Assembly (NCBI RefSeq): GCF_016741935.1
Contig: NZ_JAERRG010000012.1
Coordinates: 244,962-308,961 of the forward strand
DNA length: 64,000 nt
Reading direction: 5' to 3'
Source of the DNA: Streptomyces endocoffeicus
GTDB taxonomy: Bacteria; Actinomycetota; Actinomycetes; Streptomycetales; Streptomycetaceae
A program made the position numbers and the translations under genes. The notes below the pieces were generated by a model, which ran no database searches, was not told the origin of the DNA, and saw only the letters and a program-made list of their open reading frames with translations. Numbering within the stretch: the stretch's first letter is position 1; each line of letters starts with the position of its first letter. Below, one piece after another: positions 53,868 through 62,455 of the stretch.

Positions 53868-55100
53868 TCAGCGTACGAGGGTGCCGGCCGGGGTTTCCTC
53901 GTCGCTCTCCCGCGTTCGCTGGCCCGGCAGCCACACGGCGCGCGCCGCCAGCCGGTCGCGGGCCCGGCCCACCCGCGCCTCGGCCCAGCGCAGGAGGTTC
54001 GTCGGCAGGAAGACCGAGTCCGCGGCGATCACGGCGAGCGAGAAGAACGGCAGCCCCAGCATCACCGCGATGCCGAGGTGCTCCATCATCAGCAGGACCA
54101 GCATCGCGTTCTTGGCCCGCCGGTTGAGCAGGGTGAACGGAAAGGCCACCTGGACGATGACCGTGCCGTAGGTCAGCACCATCACCAGGGTGCCGCTGGA
54201 CGCCATGATGTCGGCCAGCCAGGGCCAGGGCGAGAAGTAGTCCAGATGCAGCGGGTAGTAGAGGGCGGTGCCGTCCTGCCAGCGCGAACCCTGGACCTTG
54301 TACCAGCCGGCCGAGGCGTAGAGCAGACACACCTCAGCCATGATCACCAGCAGGGCGCCGTTGTGCGCCACATTGGCGAGCGCGTCCAGGACGGTGCGCG
54401 GCTCCCCCGGCGCGTAGCGCCTGACGAACCACCATCCGGCCTGGACGAGCCACAGCCCCCACAGGACGGTGCCCCAGCCCAGCCCGGGCAGCGGGCCGTC
54501 GGCGGTCAGGGAGAGCCGAGCGTCGGTGAACAGCTGCGCCCAGAGCAGGGCGGTCCCGGTGACGGCCCACAGCACGACTCCGGTGGTGTCGCGCGGCGGC
54601 CATTCGCGGTCCGCGCGCCGGGCGACCCGGCGCGCGTCCAGGGACCACATCTGACCGCACCGGGTCAGCACCAGATACATCGACATCAGATGGATGAGGT
54701 TGTCGCCGCCGTCCCCCACGAAGATGCTGCGGTTCTGCAGCGACAGCACCCCGATCATGAACAGCACGGACATGGTGCGGGTGCGCCAGCCCACCAGCAG
54801 CAGCGCGCTGGAGACGATGGCGAGGGCGTAGACGATCTCGAACCACACCGTGCTGTCGGACCACATGAGCGCGGTGAAGGCGCGGTTGCCGTCGATCAGC
54901 CGGGCGGCCATCTCCCAGTTCCACGGGCCGTCCGGCCCGTACAGCTCCCGGCGGTGGGGCCATTCGCGCACCAGGAAGAGCAGCCAGGTGAAGGAGAAGC
55001 CGATGCGTACGACGGCGCTCTGCCGGGGGCCGAGCGCGGACGCGGTGACGCGCGTGTAGCCACGCGCCACGGCGGTCTGGAGGCGGGCGGAGGGAGTCAC
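53868..55100 (-). CDS. HTTM-domain membrane protein (vitamin K carboxylase-like)
   Basis: The 410-residue protein has about eight hydrophobic segments in the horizontally transferred transmembrane (HTTM) pattern, whose best known member is vitamin K-dependent gamma-carboxylase. It starts with VVRIGFSFTWLLFLVREWPHRRELYG and contains LIHLMSMYLVLTRCG and YASAGWYKVQGSRWQ, but no clear carboxylase active-site Lys can be assigned. The GTG at 55100 overlaps the DUF5819 stop by four bases, which points to a shared function. Many bacterial members act in unknown membrane redox or carboxylation steps. Confidence 0.82.
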   Translation of the reverse strand: MTPSARLQTAVARGYTRVTASALGPRQSAVVRIGFSFTWLLFLVREWPHRRELYGPDGPWNWEMAARLIDGNRAFTALMWSDSTVWFEIVYALAIVSSALLLVGWRTRTMSVLFMIGVLSLQNRSIFVGDGGDNLIHLMSMYLVLTRCGQMWSLDARRVARRADREWPPRDTTGVVLWAVTGTALLWAQLFTDARLSLTADGPLPGLGWGTVLWGLWLVQAGWWFVRRYAPGEPRTVLDALANVAHNGALLVIMAEVCLLYASAGWYKVQGSRWQDGTALYYPLHLDYFSPWPWLADIMASSGTLVMVLTYGTVIVQVAFPFTLLNRRAKNAMLVLLMMEHLGIAVMLGLPFFSLAVIAADSVFLPTNLLRWAEARVGRARDRLAARAVWLPGQRTRESDEETPAGTLVR

Positions 55101-55942
55101 CGGCGCTTCGCCTCCGGGAGGTCATCGGAGGTCACGGTCCACCAGGGCAGCGTGCGGTAGACCGTCTTGGTGTCGATCTTCTCGTCGCTCCAGGGCGGCG
55201 GGGCCACCGGAGTGGTCGCGGAGCGCACCTGTATTCGCTCCACGGTGCCGCCGTCCTCCTCGCGGCCGAGGCGGAGCATCACGATCCGGCGGATGTACTG
55301 CTCGGAGAGGTTGCCGCGCATCCCCTGCGGCCGCTCCCGCACATCATGCGAGCCGACGTAGAACTCCCAGCCGCGGCGCAGCTCGTTCTGCTGGGTGTGG
55401 CTGGGCAGCGGATTGTGGTGGATGGCCGCGCCGTCCTGGGCCGAGAGGTCGCGCCAGCCGGTGGTCGCCGTGCCGCCCTCGGAGGTGCGGATCTCGGCGC
55501 GGGCCTGGACGGCGATGTTCTGCTGGAGCGGGTTGGGGGCGAAGAGCTTCCAGACCCGTTCGAACTCCGGATAGACGTAGTCGTCTATCGCCGCGCCGTG
55601 CCGCTTGGTGAGGGTGTTGGGCGGTGAGACGTTCAGGAAGGCCGCCGAGAGATGGATCGCGGCGGCGACGGCGGCGACCGCGATGGCCACCGCGATGATC
55701 AGTTGTGCGGGCAGAGAGAGCGTGGTGAGCGGTTCCGCCACGTCGCCGTCCGGCGCCGATTCCGTCGATTTCGGGTCCGTCGGCTCCGTCGGTTCCTTCG
55801 GCTCCGATTCAGTCGGTTCCGATTCAGTCGGTTCCGATTTCGTCGACTCCGATCCCCCCGGCTCCGATCCCGCCTGCTCCCCTTCCTGCGGCTCCGGTCC
55901 CGTCGGCTCCCGTTCCGCCGGTTCCGGCTCCGTGTCCGCCAT
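55097..55942 (-). CDS. DUF5819-family membrane protein
   Basis: The 281-residue protein begins with an acidic Glu/Ser/Pro/Thr repeat tail (about 1-65, TESEPTESEP), then has one transmembrane helix (about 77-99) and an outer domain of about 175 residues with YPEFERVWKLFAPNPLQQN and a conserved YVGSHD-like segment. This is the DUF5819 layout. It always seems to be beside HTTM proteins in streptomycetes, from memory; here they overlap by four bases. The ATG at 55942 gives MADTEPEPAE. The function is unknown. Confidence 0.78.
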   Translation of the reverse strand: MADTEPEPAEREPTGPEPQEGEQAGSEPGGSESTKSEPTESEPTESEPKEPTEPTDPKSTESAPDGDVAEPLTTLSLPAQLIIAVAIAVAAVAAAIHLSAAFLNVSPPNTLTKRHGAAIDDYVYPEFERVWKLFAPNPLQQNIAVQARAEIRTSEGGTATTGWRDLSAQDGAAIHHNPLPSHTQQNELRRGWEFYVGSHDVRERPQGMRGNLSEQYIRRIVMLRLGREEDGGTVERIQVRSATTPVAPPPWSDEKIDTKTVYRTLPWWTVTSDDLPEAKRR

Positions 55943-56106
55943 ACCCCGCCCCGCTCCCGATGGTCCAGGTCTTCGCGCACGCCGGTCGGCCGCGCGCCCC
56001 CGTGGCCCCCACGCCCCCGGCACCGTACCGATGCGGAACCACTCGGCACAGCGTCCTCAGCGTTATCCACAGGGTTGACACCCTACGTTCCTCAGCACAC
56101 CATTGA

Positions 56107-56120
56107 ACCGAACGATCGGT
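56107..56120. promoter_or_regulatory. ACCGA-N4-TCGGT operator before paaA
   Basis: ACCGAACGATCGGT ends 46 bases before the paaA start, the expected place for a repressor site. It is the reverse complement of the site at 51255. Confidence 0.7.
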
Positions 56121-56166
56121 CGGTCGGCTGGCCGGTCGGCGGAGACGAATGGCGGAGGGGCTTCGC

Positions 56167-57113
<947 letters not shown>

Positions 57114-57117
<4 letters not shown>

Positions 57118-57410
57118 GCGGCAGCCCGAGCGCCGAGTGGCCGCTGTGGGAGGTGTTCGTCCGCAGCCGGCGCGGACTCTCGCACACCCACGCCGGATCC
57201 CTCCACGCCCCGGACGCGGAAATGGCTCTGCGGAACGCACGGGATCTGTACACCCGCCGCTCCGAGGGCGTCTCGATCTGGGTGGTGCCGTCCGCCGAGA
57301 TCACCGCCTCCTCCCCGGACGAGCGGGATCCGTTCTTCGAGCCGTCCGCCGACAAGCCCTACCGCCACCCCACCTTCTACGCGATCCCGGAAGGGGTGCG
57401 GCACCTATGA
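57114..57410 (+). CDS. paaB: Phenylacetyl-CoA epoxidase subunit PaaB
   Basis: The 98-residue protein matches PaaB, a small beta-rich subunit that holds PaaAC heterodimers together. It shows WPLWEVFVRSRRGLSHTHAG (about 8-27) and NARDLYTRRSEGVSIWVVPS. The ATG overlaps the paaA stop by four bases (ATGA). Confidence 0.96.
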
Positions 57411-58108
57411 CCGCGGCCCTCGCCCTGGGCGACGACGCGCTGGTGCTCTCCCACCGGCTGGGGGAGTGGGCCGGGCAGGCGCCCGTGCTGGAGGAGGAGG
57501 TGGCGCTCGCCAATATCGCCCTCGACCTGCTCGGCCAGGCCCGGGTGCTGCTCTCCCTCGCCGGCGACGAGGACGAGCTGGCGTATCTGCGCGAGGAGCG
57601 GGCGTTCCGCAACGTCCAGCTGGTCGAGCAGCCCAACGGGGACTTCGCCCGGACCATCGCCCGCCAGCTCTACTTCTCCACCTACCAGGAGCTGCTGTAC
57701 GAGCGACTGGCGCGCGGCTCCGGCCCCTTCGCCCCGCTGGCCGCCAAGGCGGTCAAGGAGGTGGCCTACCACCGCGACCACGCCGAGCACTGGACCCTGC
57801 GGCTCGGCGACGGCACGGACGAGAGCCATGAGCGGATGCGGCGCGGGCTGGACGCGCTCTGGCGGTTCACCGGTGAGCTCTTCGAGCCGGTCGAGGGGTG
57901 CGAGGTGGAGTGGAGCACCCTGCACGACGCCTGGCTGACCCGGATCACCTCGGTCCTGGAGCGCGCCACCCTGACGGTGCCCGAGGGGCCGCGGCGCGGC
58001 GGCTGGGCGGCCGGCGCGGGGCGCCAGGGCATCCACAGCGAGCCGTTCGGCCGGATGCTCGCCGAGATGCAGCATCTGCACCGCAGTCACCCGGGGGCGA
58101 CATGGTGA
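57407..58108 (+). CDS. paaC: Phenylacetyl-CoA epoxidase structural subunit PaaC
   Basis: The 233-residue subunit has the ferritin-like fold of PaaA but is the structural partner. LEEEVALANIALDLLGQAR (about 25-43) and YHRDHAEHW (about 122-130) are where the diiron ligands would be, and they are only partly kept. The ATG overlaps the paaB stop by four bases. Confidence 0.95.
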   Translation: MTAALALGDDALVLSHRLGEWAGQAPVLEEEVALANIALDLLGQARVLLSLAGDEDELAYLREERAFRNVQLVEQPNGDFARTIARQLYFSTYQELLYERLARGSGPFAPLAAKAVKEVAYHRDHAEHWTLRLGDGTDESHERMRRGLDALWRFTGELFEPVEGCEVEWSTLHDAWLTRITSVLERATLTVPEGPRRGGWAAGAGRQGIHSEPFGRMLAEMQHLHRSHPGATW

Positions 58109-58668
58109 CGCCCAGGCCCTCCACGGCGTCCACGCCCTCCGCGCCCTCCGCGCCCTCCGCGTCCGGCACCGGCCTCACCCCGCTCGAGGAGGAGCTGCTG
58201 CGGCTGGCCGGATCCGTGCCGGACCCGGAGCTGCCGATGGTGTCCCTGGCCGAGCTGGGGGTGATGCGCGGGCTGCGGCTGCTGGGGCCGGGCCGGGTCG
58301 AGGTCGAGCTGACCCCCACCTACACCGGCTGCCCGGCGCTGGAGTCGATGGCCACCGATATCGAGCGGGTGCTCCATGACCATGGCGTCCCCGAGGTCGC
58401 CGTGCGTACGGTCCTCGCCCCGCCCTGGACGACGGACGCGATCAGCGCCGAGGGCCGCCGCAAGCTGGCGGAGTCCGGGATAGCGCCGCCCGCGCCGCTC
58501 GACGCGACGGCGGGGGGCGGCCCGGTTCCGGTGGCCCTGGCGGTGCGCTGTCCGCACTGCGGCTCGACCGAGACCGAGCTGCTGAGCCGCTTCTCCTCCA
58601 CCGCCTGCAAGGCGCTGCGCCGCTGCGCGGCCTGCGGCGAACCGTTCGACCACTTCAAGGAGTTGTGA
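58102..58668 (+). CDS. paaD: Phenylacetyl-CoA epoxidase maturation protein PaaD
   Basis: The 188-residue protein has a MIP18/DUF59 domain (about 26-115, with VPDPELPMVSLAELGVMRG and TYTGCPALESM) and a C-terminal zinc or iron-sulphur site of two CxxC pairs (RCPHCGS and RCAACGE). PaaD is needed for assembly of the epoxidase iron cluster. The ATG overlaps paaC by seven bases; a GTG one codon later gives a GTGA overlap. The N-terminal 20 residues are a Ser/Pro/Ala repeat. Confidence 0.95.
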   Translation: MVTPRPSTASTPSAPSAPSASGTGLTPLEEELLRLAGSVPDPELPMVSLAELGVMRGLRLLGPGRVEVELTPTYTGCPALESMATDIERVLHDHGVPEVAVRTVLAPPWTTDAISAEGRRKLAESGIAPPAPLDATAGGGPVPVALAVRCPHCGSTETELLSRFSSTACKALRRCAACGEPFDHFKEL

Positions 58669-59774
58669 TGGCCGCGGAGGCGGTGCAGCGGGTCACGCCC
58701 CGCCACGGCGCGTTCCACCCGCTGCGGGTGGCGGCGGTCGACCGGCTCACCGATGACGCGGTGGCGGTCACCCTCCTGGTGCCGCCCGCGCTGCGGGAGA
58801 CGTTCCGCTTCGCGGCGGGGCAGCACATCGCGGTGCGCCGGTTCGCCGACGGCGCGGAGATCCGCCGGACGTACTCGATCTGCACCCCGGCCCCGGGCGC
58901 GGAGGGCCCGGAGTTCCTGCGGATCGGGGTGCGGCTGGTCGAGGGCGGTGAGTTCTCGACCTATGCCCTCAAGGAGCTGGCGGTCGGCGAGGTCATGGAG
59001 GTGATGGCCCCGGCCGGCCGTTTCGTCCTGGAGCCCCGCCCCGGTCACTTCGCGGCGGTCGTCGGCGGCAGCGGTATCACCCCCGTGCTGTCCATCGCCG
59101 CCACGCTGCTCGGCCGGCAGCCCGAGGCGCGTTTCTGCCTGATCCGCAGCGACCGCACCGCGGCCTCGACGATGTTCCTGGAGGAGGTCGCCGACCTCAA
59201 GGACCGCTGGCCCGACCGGTTCCAGCTGGTGTGCGCGCTCTCCCGGGAGGAGCAGCAGGCCGGGCTGGTGTCCGGGCGGCTCGACGAGGAGCGGCTGACC
59301 GGGCTGCTCCCGGCGCTGCTGCCGGTCGCCTCGGTGGACGGCTGGTTCCTGTGCGGGCCCTACGGTCTGGTGCGCGCCGCCGAGCGGGCGCTGCGCGGTC
59401 TCGGGGTCTCCCGCGGCCGGGTCCATCAGGAGATCTTCCATGTGGACGCGGCCCCCGCCGAGGGCGTCCCCATACCGGGCGCGGCCCTGGCCGCCTCGCA
59501 CAGCTCGGTCACGGCGACCCTGGACGGCCGCTCGGGCACCTGGCCGGTCCAGGACGGGGAGCCGCTGCTGGAGACCGTGCTGCGCAATCGGTCCGACGCG
59601 CCGTACGCGTGCAAGGGCGGGGTCTGCGGCACCTGCCGGGCCTTCCTGGTCTCGGGCGAGGTGCGGATGGACCGGAACTTCGCACTGGAGCCGGACGAGG
59701 TGGAGGCGGGCTATGTGCTGGCCTGTCAGTCCCATCCGGTGGGCGAGCGGGTGGAGCTGGACTTCGACCGCTGA
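58668..59774 (+). CDS. paaE: Phenylacetyl-CoA epoxidase reductase PaaE
   Basis: The 368-residue reductase passes electrons from NADPH to the epoxidase. It has an FNR-like FAD/NAD module (about 10-240, with RRTYSIC and GGSGITPVLSI) and a C-terminal plant-type [2Fe-2S] domain with YACKGGVCGTCRAFL (about 310) and a fourth Cys in LACQSHP. The ATG at 58668 overlaps the paaD stop by one base, with AAGGAG upstream. Confidence 0.96.
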   Translation: MAAEAVQRVTPRHGAFHPLRVAAVDRLTDDAVAVTLLVPPALRETFRFAAGQHIAVRRFADGAEIRRTYSICTPAPGAEGPEFLRIGVRLVEGGEFSTYALKELAVGEVMEVMAPAGRFVLEPRPGHFAAVVGGSGITPVLSIAATLLGRQPEARFCLIRSDRTAASTMFLEEVADLKDRWPDRFQLVCALSREEQQAGLVSGRLDEERLTGLLPALLPVASVDGWFLCGPYGLVRAAERALRGLGVSRGRVHQEIFHVDAAPAEGVPIPGAALAASHSSVTATLDGRSGTWPVQDGEPLLETVLRNRSDAPYACKGGVCGTCRAFLVSGEVRMDRNFALEPDEVEAGYVLACQSHPVGERVELDFDR

Positions 59775-59807
59775 CGGGCTCGGCGCGGCACCGGCGTTCC
59801 CTTCTTG

Positions 59808-59821
59808 TAGAACCTGTTCTA
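59808..59821. promoter_or_regulatory. KstR-like operator
   Basis: TAGAAC-ct-GTTCTA is a perfect 14-bp palindrome that fits the TnnAACnnGTTnnA motif of KstR, the TetR repressor of sterol catabolism. It lies 47 bases before the acyl-CoA dehydrogenase start. Confidence 0.65.
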
Positions 59822-59824
59822 TCT

Positions 59825-59837
59825 TGACGGGCCGTCA
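59825..59837. promoter_or_regulatory. TGACGG-N-CCGTCA palindrome
   Basis: TGACGG-g-CCGTCA is a second perfect palindrome three bases downstream of the KstR-like site. It may bind another TetR-type regulator and could overlap the start of transcription. Confidence 0.5.
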
Positions 59838-59867
59838 GATATAGCCGCGGCGCGGGAGGTACGGACA

Positions 59868-61016
59868 GTGGACTTCACCTTCACCGAGGAGCAGCAGGCG
59901 GCCGTCGAGGCGGCGAAGGCCGTCTTCTCCTCCGTCACGCCGGACAGCGTGCCCAGCCCCGCGCTGACCGCGGGCGCCGTCGCCGACGACTTCGACCGCG
60001 CGCTGTGGCGGAAGCTCGCCGAGGGCGATCTGCTGGGCCTGACCCTCGACCCCCGGTACGGCGGCTCGGGCCTGGACCCGCTCGCCCTCTGCCTGATGCT
60101 GCGGGAAGGCGGCCGGGTGCTGGCCCGGGTGCCGCTGCTGGAATCCAGCGCCGCCGCGCTGGCCGTGCAGCGCTACGGCGGGGACGAGCTGTGCGCCGAC
60201 GTGCTGCCCCGGGCCGCCCGCGGTGAGCTGGTCCTCACGGCGGCCTCCAGCGGCCGCACCGGCCATGGCCCGGCCGAACTCGCCGTCCAGGCACGGCGGA
60301 ACGGCGAGGGCTGGGTGCTGGACGGCGTCCAGACCGCGGTCCCCTGGGCCCATGGCGCCGATCGTGTGCTGATCCCGGCCCACACCGGGGAGGGCGGTAC
60401 GGTCCTCGCCCTGGTCCCCCGCGACCATGAGGGCGTCGCCCTCGAGGAGCAGATCTCCACCAGCGGCGAGCGGCAGGCCGAGATCCGGCTGGACGGGATG
60501 CGGCTCGCCGACCGCGAGGTGCTGACCGCGGACGGCGCCTGGGAGTGGCTGCGCGATCTCCTCACCATCGGCACCTGCGCCCTCGCCCTGGGCCTCGGCT
60601 CGGCGGTGCTGGACCTCACCAGCTCGTATGTGAGCAAGCGCGAGCAGTTCGGCTTCCCGCTCGCCACCTTCCAGGCGGTCGCCGTACAGACCGCCGACCG
60701 CTATATCGATCTGCGGGCCATGGAGGCCACGCTGTGGCAGGCGGCCTGGCGGCTGTCCCTGGACGAGGAGCGGCCCACGGTGAGCGGGGCGCTGCCCATC
60801 GCGGGAGATGTCGCCGTGGCCAAGATCTGGGCCGCCGAGGGCATGCGCCGCGTCGTCCAGACCGCCCAGCATCTGCACGGCGGCTTCGGCGCGGTCACCG
60901 ACTACCCCCTGCACCGCTATCACGCCTGGGGCAAGCAGCTGGAACTCTCGCTGGGATCCGCCGCCGCCCATGAGGAGGCACTGGGCGAACTCCTCGCCGC
61001 CCACCCCCTCGGCTGA
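59868..61016 (+). CDS. Acyl-CoA dehydrogenase (FadE type, likely sterol or complex acid catabolism)
   Basis: The 382-residue flavoenzyme has the acyl-CoA dehydrogenase fold: MDFTFTEEQQAAVEAAKAVF at the N-terminus, a middle beta domain (about 120-205) and a C-terminal helical domain with KREQFGFPLATFQAVAVQTADRY (about 255). The QHLHGGFGAVTDYPLHRYH segment near 325 is the family FAD-contact region. The catalytic base is not obvious, so it may be one half of a heterotetrameric enzyme as in mycobacterial FadE pairs. The GTG at 59868 follows GGGAGGT. A KstR-like box precedes it. Confidence 0.85.
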   Translation: MDFTFTEEQQAAVEAAKAVFSSVTPDSVPSPALTAGAVADDFDRALWRKLAEGDLLGLTLDPRYGGSGLDPLALCLMLREGGRVLARVPLLESSAAALAVQRYGGDELCADVLPRAARGELVLTAASSGRTGHGPAELAVQARRNGEGWVLDGVQTAVPWAHGADRVLIPAHTGEGGTVLALVPRDHEGVALEEQISTSGERQAEIRLDGMRLADREVLTADGAWEWLRDLLTIGTCALALGLGSAVLDLTSSYVSKREQFGFPLATFQAVAVQTADRYIDLRAMEATLWQAAWRLSLDEERPTVSGALPIAGDVAVAKIWAAEGMRRVVQTAQHLHGGFGAVTDYPLHRYHAWGKQLELSLGSAAAHEEALGELLAAHPLG

Positions 61017-61022
61017 GCGCCC

Positions 61023-61058
61023 GCCGCTCGGCCGACGCCCACCCCTCGGCCGAGCGGC
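61023..61058. terminator. 13-bp terminator hairpin
   Basis: GCCGCTCGGCCGA (61023-61035) and TCGGCCGAGCGGC (61046-61058) pair perfectly around a ten-base loop right after the acyl-CoA dehydrogenase stop. Confidence 0.65.
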
Positions 61059-61076
61059 GCGCCCCGCCGATCAGCA

Positions 61077-61140
61077 GGGAAGACCAGCGGGGAAGACCAG
61101 CGGGGAAGACCAGCGGCGAAGATCAGTAGGGAAACTTCTA
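61077..61140. repeat. 13-bp repeats ending on the rhodanese stop codon
   Basis: GGGAAGACCAGCG occurs in three perfect copies (61077-61115), then a variant (61116-61128), then a shortened unit whose last three bases are the stop codon of the rhodanese gene. Confidence 0.85.
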
Positions 61141-61491
61141 GAGCACAAAGGCCCCTTCGGCGGTGCCGTCGGGGCCGCTCACCATCGGCCGGCCCGCCGC
61201 GTCCCAGGCGAGCATTCCGCCGTCCACATTCACCGCGTCCAGCCCCTGCGCGACCAGATACTGCGTCACCTGCGCGGAGCGGCCGCCGACCCGGCACATC
61301 ACATGCACCCGGTGCCCCTCGCCGGCCGCCGCGGTCAGCTCGTCGAACCGCGCCACGACCTGGCCCATCGGGATGTGCAGCGCGCCCTCGACATGTCCGG
61401 CCGCCCACTCGTCGTCCTCCCGGACGTCCAGCAGAAGGCCATCGGCCGGTACCGCCGCCGCCTCCACCTGGGGAAGCTGGGCAAAATGCAT
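61138..61491 (-). CDS. Single-domain rhodanese-like sulfurtransferase
   Basis: The 117-residue protein has one rhodanese domain with LLDVREDDEWAAGHVEGALHI (about 21-41) and the active loop CRVGGRS (about 69-75) led by the sulphur-carrying Cys. Such proteins move sulphane sulphur to cofactors or detoxify cyanide. The ATG at 61491 is nine bases from GAGAG; a GTG at 61500 is possible. It is convergent with the acyl-CoA dehydrogenase. Confidence 0.9.
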   Translation of the reverse strand: MHFAQLPQVEAAAVPADGLLLDVREDDEWAAGHVEGALHIPMGQVVARFDELTAAAGEGHRVHVMCRVGGRSAQVTQYLVAQGLDAVNVDGGMLAWDAAGRPMVSGPDGTAEGAFVL

Positions 61492-61534
61492 CGGACACAC
61501 CTCTCACACGACATCGACAGCTGCGGCAAACCTA

Positions 61535-62398
61535 CTACCGCACCAGCTCCGCGAGCCGGGCCTCCTTCTCCGAGGCCTGGGCCAGCAGCTGTTCGGCGAT
61601 CTCGTCCAGCAGCCCATCGGGGTCCTCGGGCGCCATCTTGATCATCGCGCCGATCGCGCTCGACTCCAGCTCCGCGGCGACCGCGGCCAGCATCTCCTTG
61701 CGCTCGGCCAGCCACTCCAGCCGGGCGTAGAGCTCCTCGCTGCGGCTCGCCCGCCGCTCCGGCGGCGGCGGACCGGCCTCCCACTCCTCGGCCAGCGCTC
61801 GCAGCGCCTCCTCGTCCCCGGCCGCGTACGCCGCGTTGACCCGCACGATGAAGGCACCGCGCCGCTCCCGCTCGGCCTCCTCCTCGGCCAGATCCGGATG
61901 GGCCTTACGGGCCAGCTCCCGGTAGATCCGGCGGGCTTCCTCGCTCGGCCGCACCCGCTGCGGCGGCTGCACGGGCCGCTCGGTGAGCATCGCGGCCGCC
62001 TCCGGCGAGAGCCCATCCGAGTCGATCCAGCCGTGGAACAGCTCCTCCACGCCCGGCATCGGCTGCACCAGCCCCCGCGCCTCACGGGCCTTGCGAAGAT
62101 CCTCCGGATCGCCGGTGCGGGCCGCGAGCGCCTCGGCGATCAGCGCGTCCAGCTCGTCGAGGCGCGAGTACATCGGCCCGAGCCGCTGGTGGTGCAGCCG
62201 GGAGAAGTTCTCCACCTCCACCCGGAAGGTCTCCACCGCTATCTCGAACTCGATCAGCGCCTGCTCGGCCGCGCGCACCGCCCGCTCCAGCCGCTCGGCG
62301 GCCTGAGTCTCCTCCTGTGACCGGTCGTGCGACTCCGCCTGGGGCTCCGCGTCCGACATCGACTGCCGTGCCTGCTGCTGCGCTTCCGGATTCGTCAC
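61535..62398 (-). CDS. Coiled-coil protein with a J-domain-like HPD segment
   Basis: The 287-residue protein is mostly charged helices. Residues about 30-95 and 215-285 look like coiled coils. In the middle, RRIYRELARKAHPDL (about 155-169) and RVNAAYAAGDEEALRAL have the HPD tripeptide and flanking pattern of a J-domain, the part of DnaJ that stimulates Hsp70. It would be a degenerate J protein, and the match is only a motif. The start is GTG at 62398. The stop lies 43 bp upstream of the rhodanese start. Confidence 0.72.
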   Translation of the reverse strand: MTNPEAQQQARQSMSDAEPQAESHDRSQEETQAAERLERAVRAAEQALIEFEIAVETFRVEVENFSRLHHQRLGPMYSRLDELDALIAEALAARTGDPEDLRKAREARGLVQPMPGVEELFHGWIDSDGLSPEAAAMLTERPVQPPQRVRPSEEARRIYRELARKAHPDLAEEEAERERRGAFIVRVNAAYAAGDEEALRALAEEWEAGPPPPERRASRSEELYARLEWLAERKEMLAAVAAELESSAIGAMIKMAPEDPDGLLDEIAEQLLAQASEKEARLAELVR

Positions 62399-62455
62399 CC
62401 GCTCAGACTACGTCCGGAGGTGATCGGCGACGGAGGTCACACCCCCGCCCGCGCC

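Noticed and set aside
61335..61514. Leader peptide gene (MSCERCVRC...) before the rhodanese
   Set aside because: The frame is open for about 60 codons and overlaps the rhodanese gene, unlike a short attenuator peptide; kept only as a note in the shared-leader finding.
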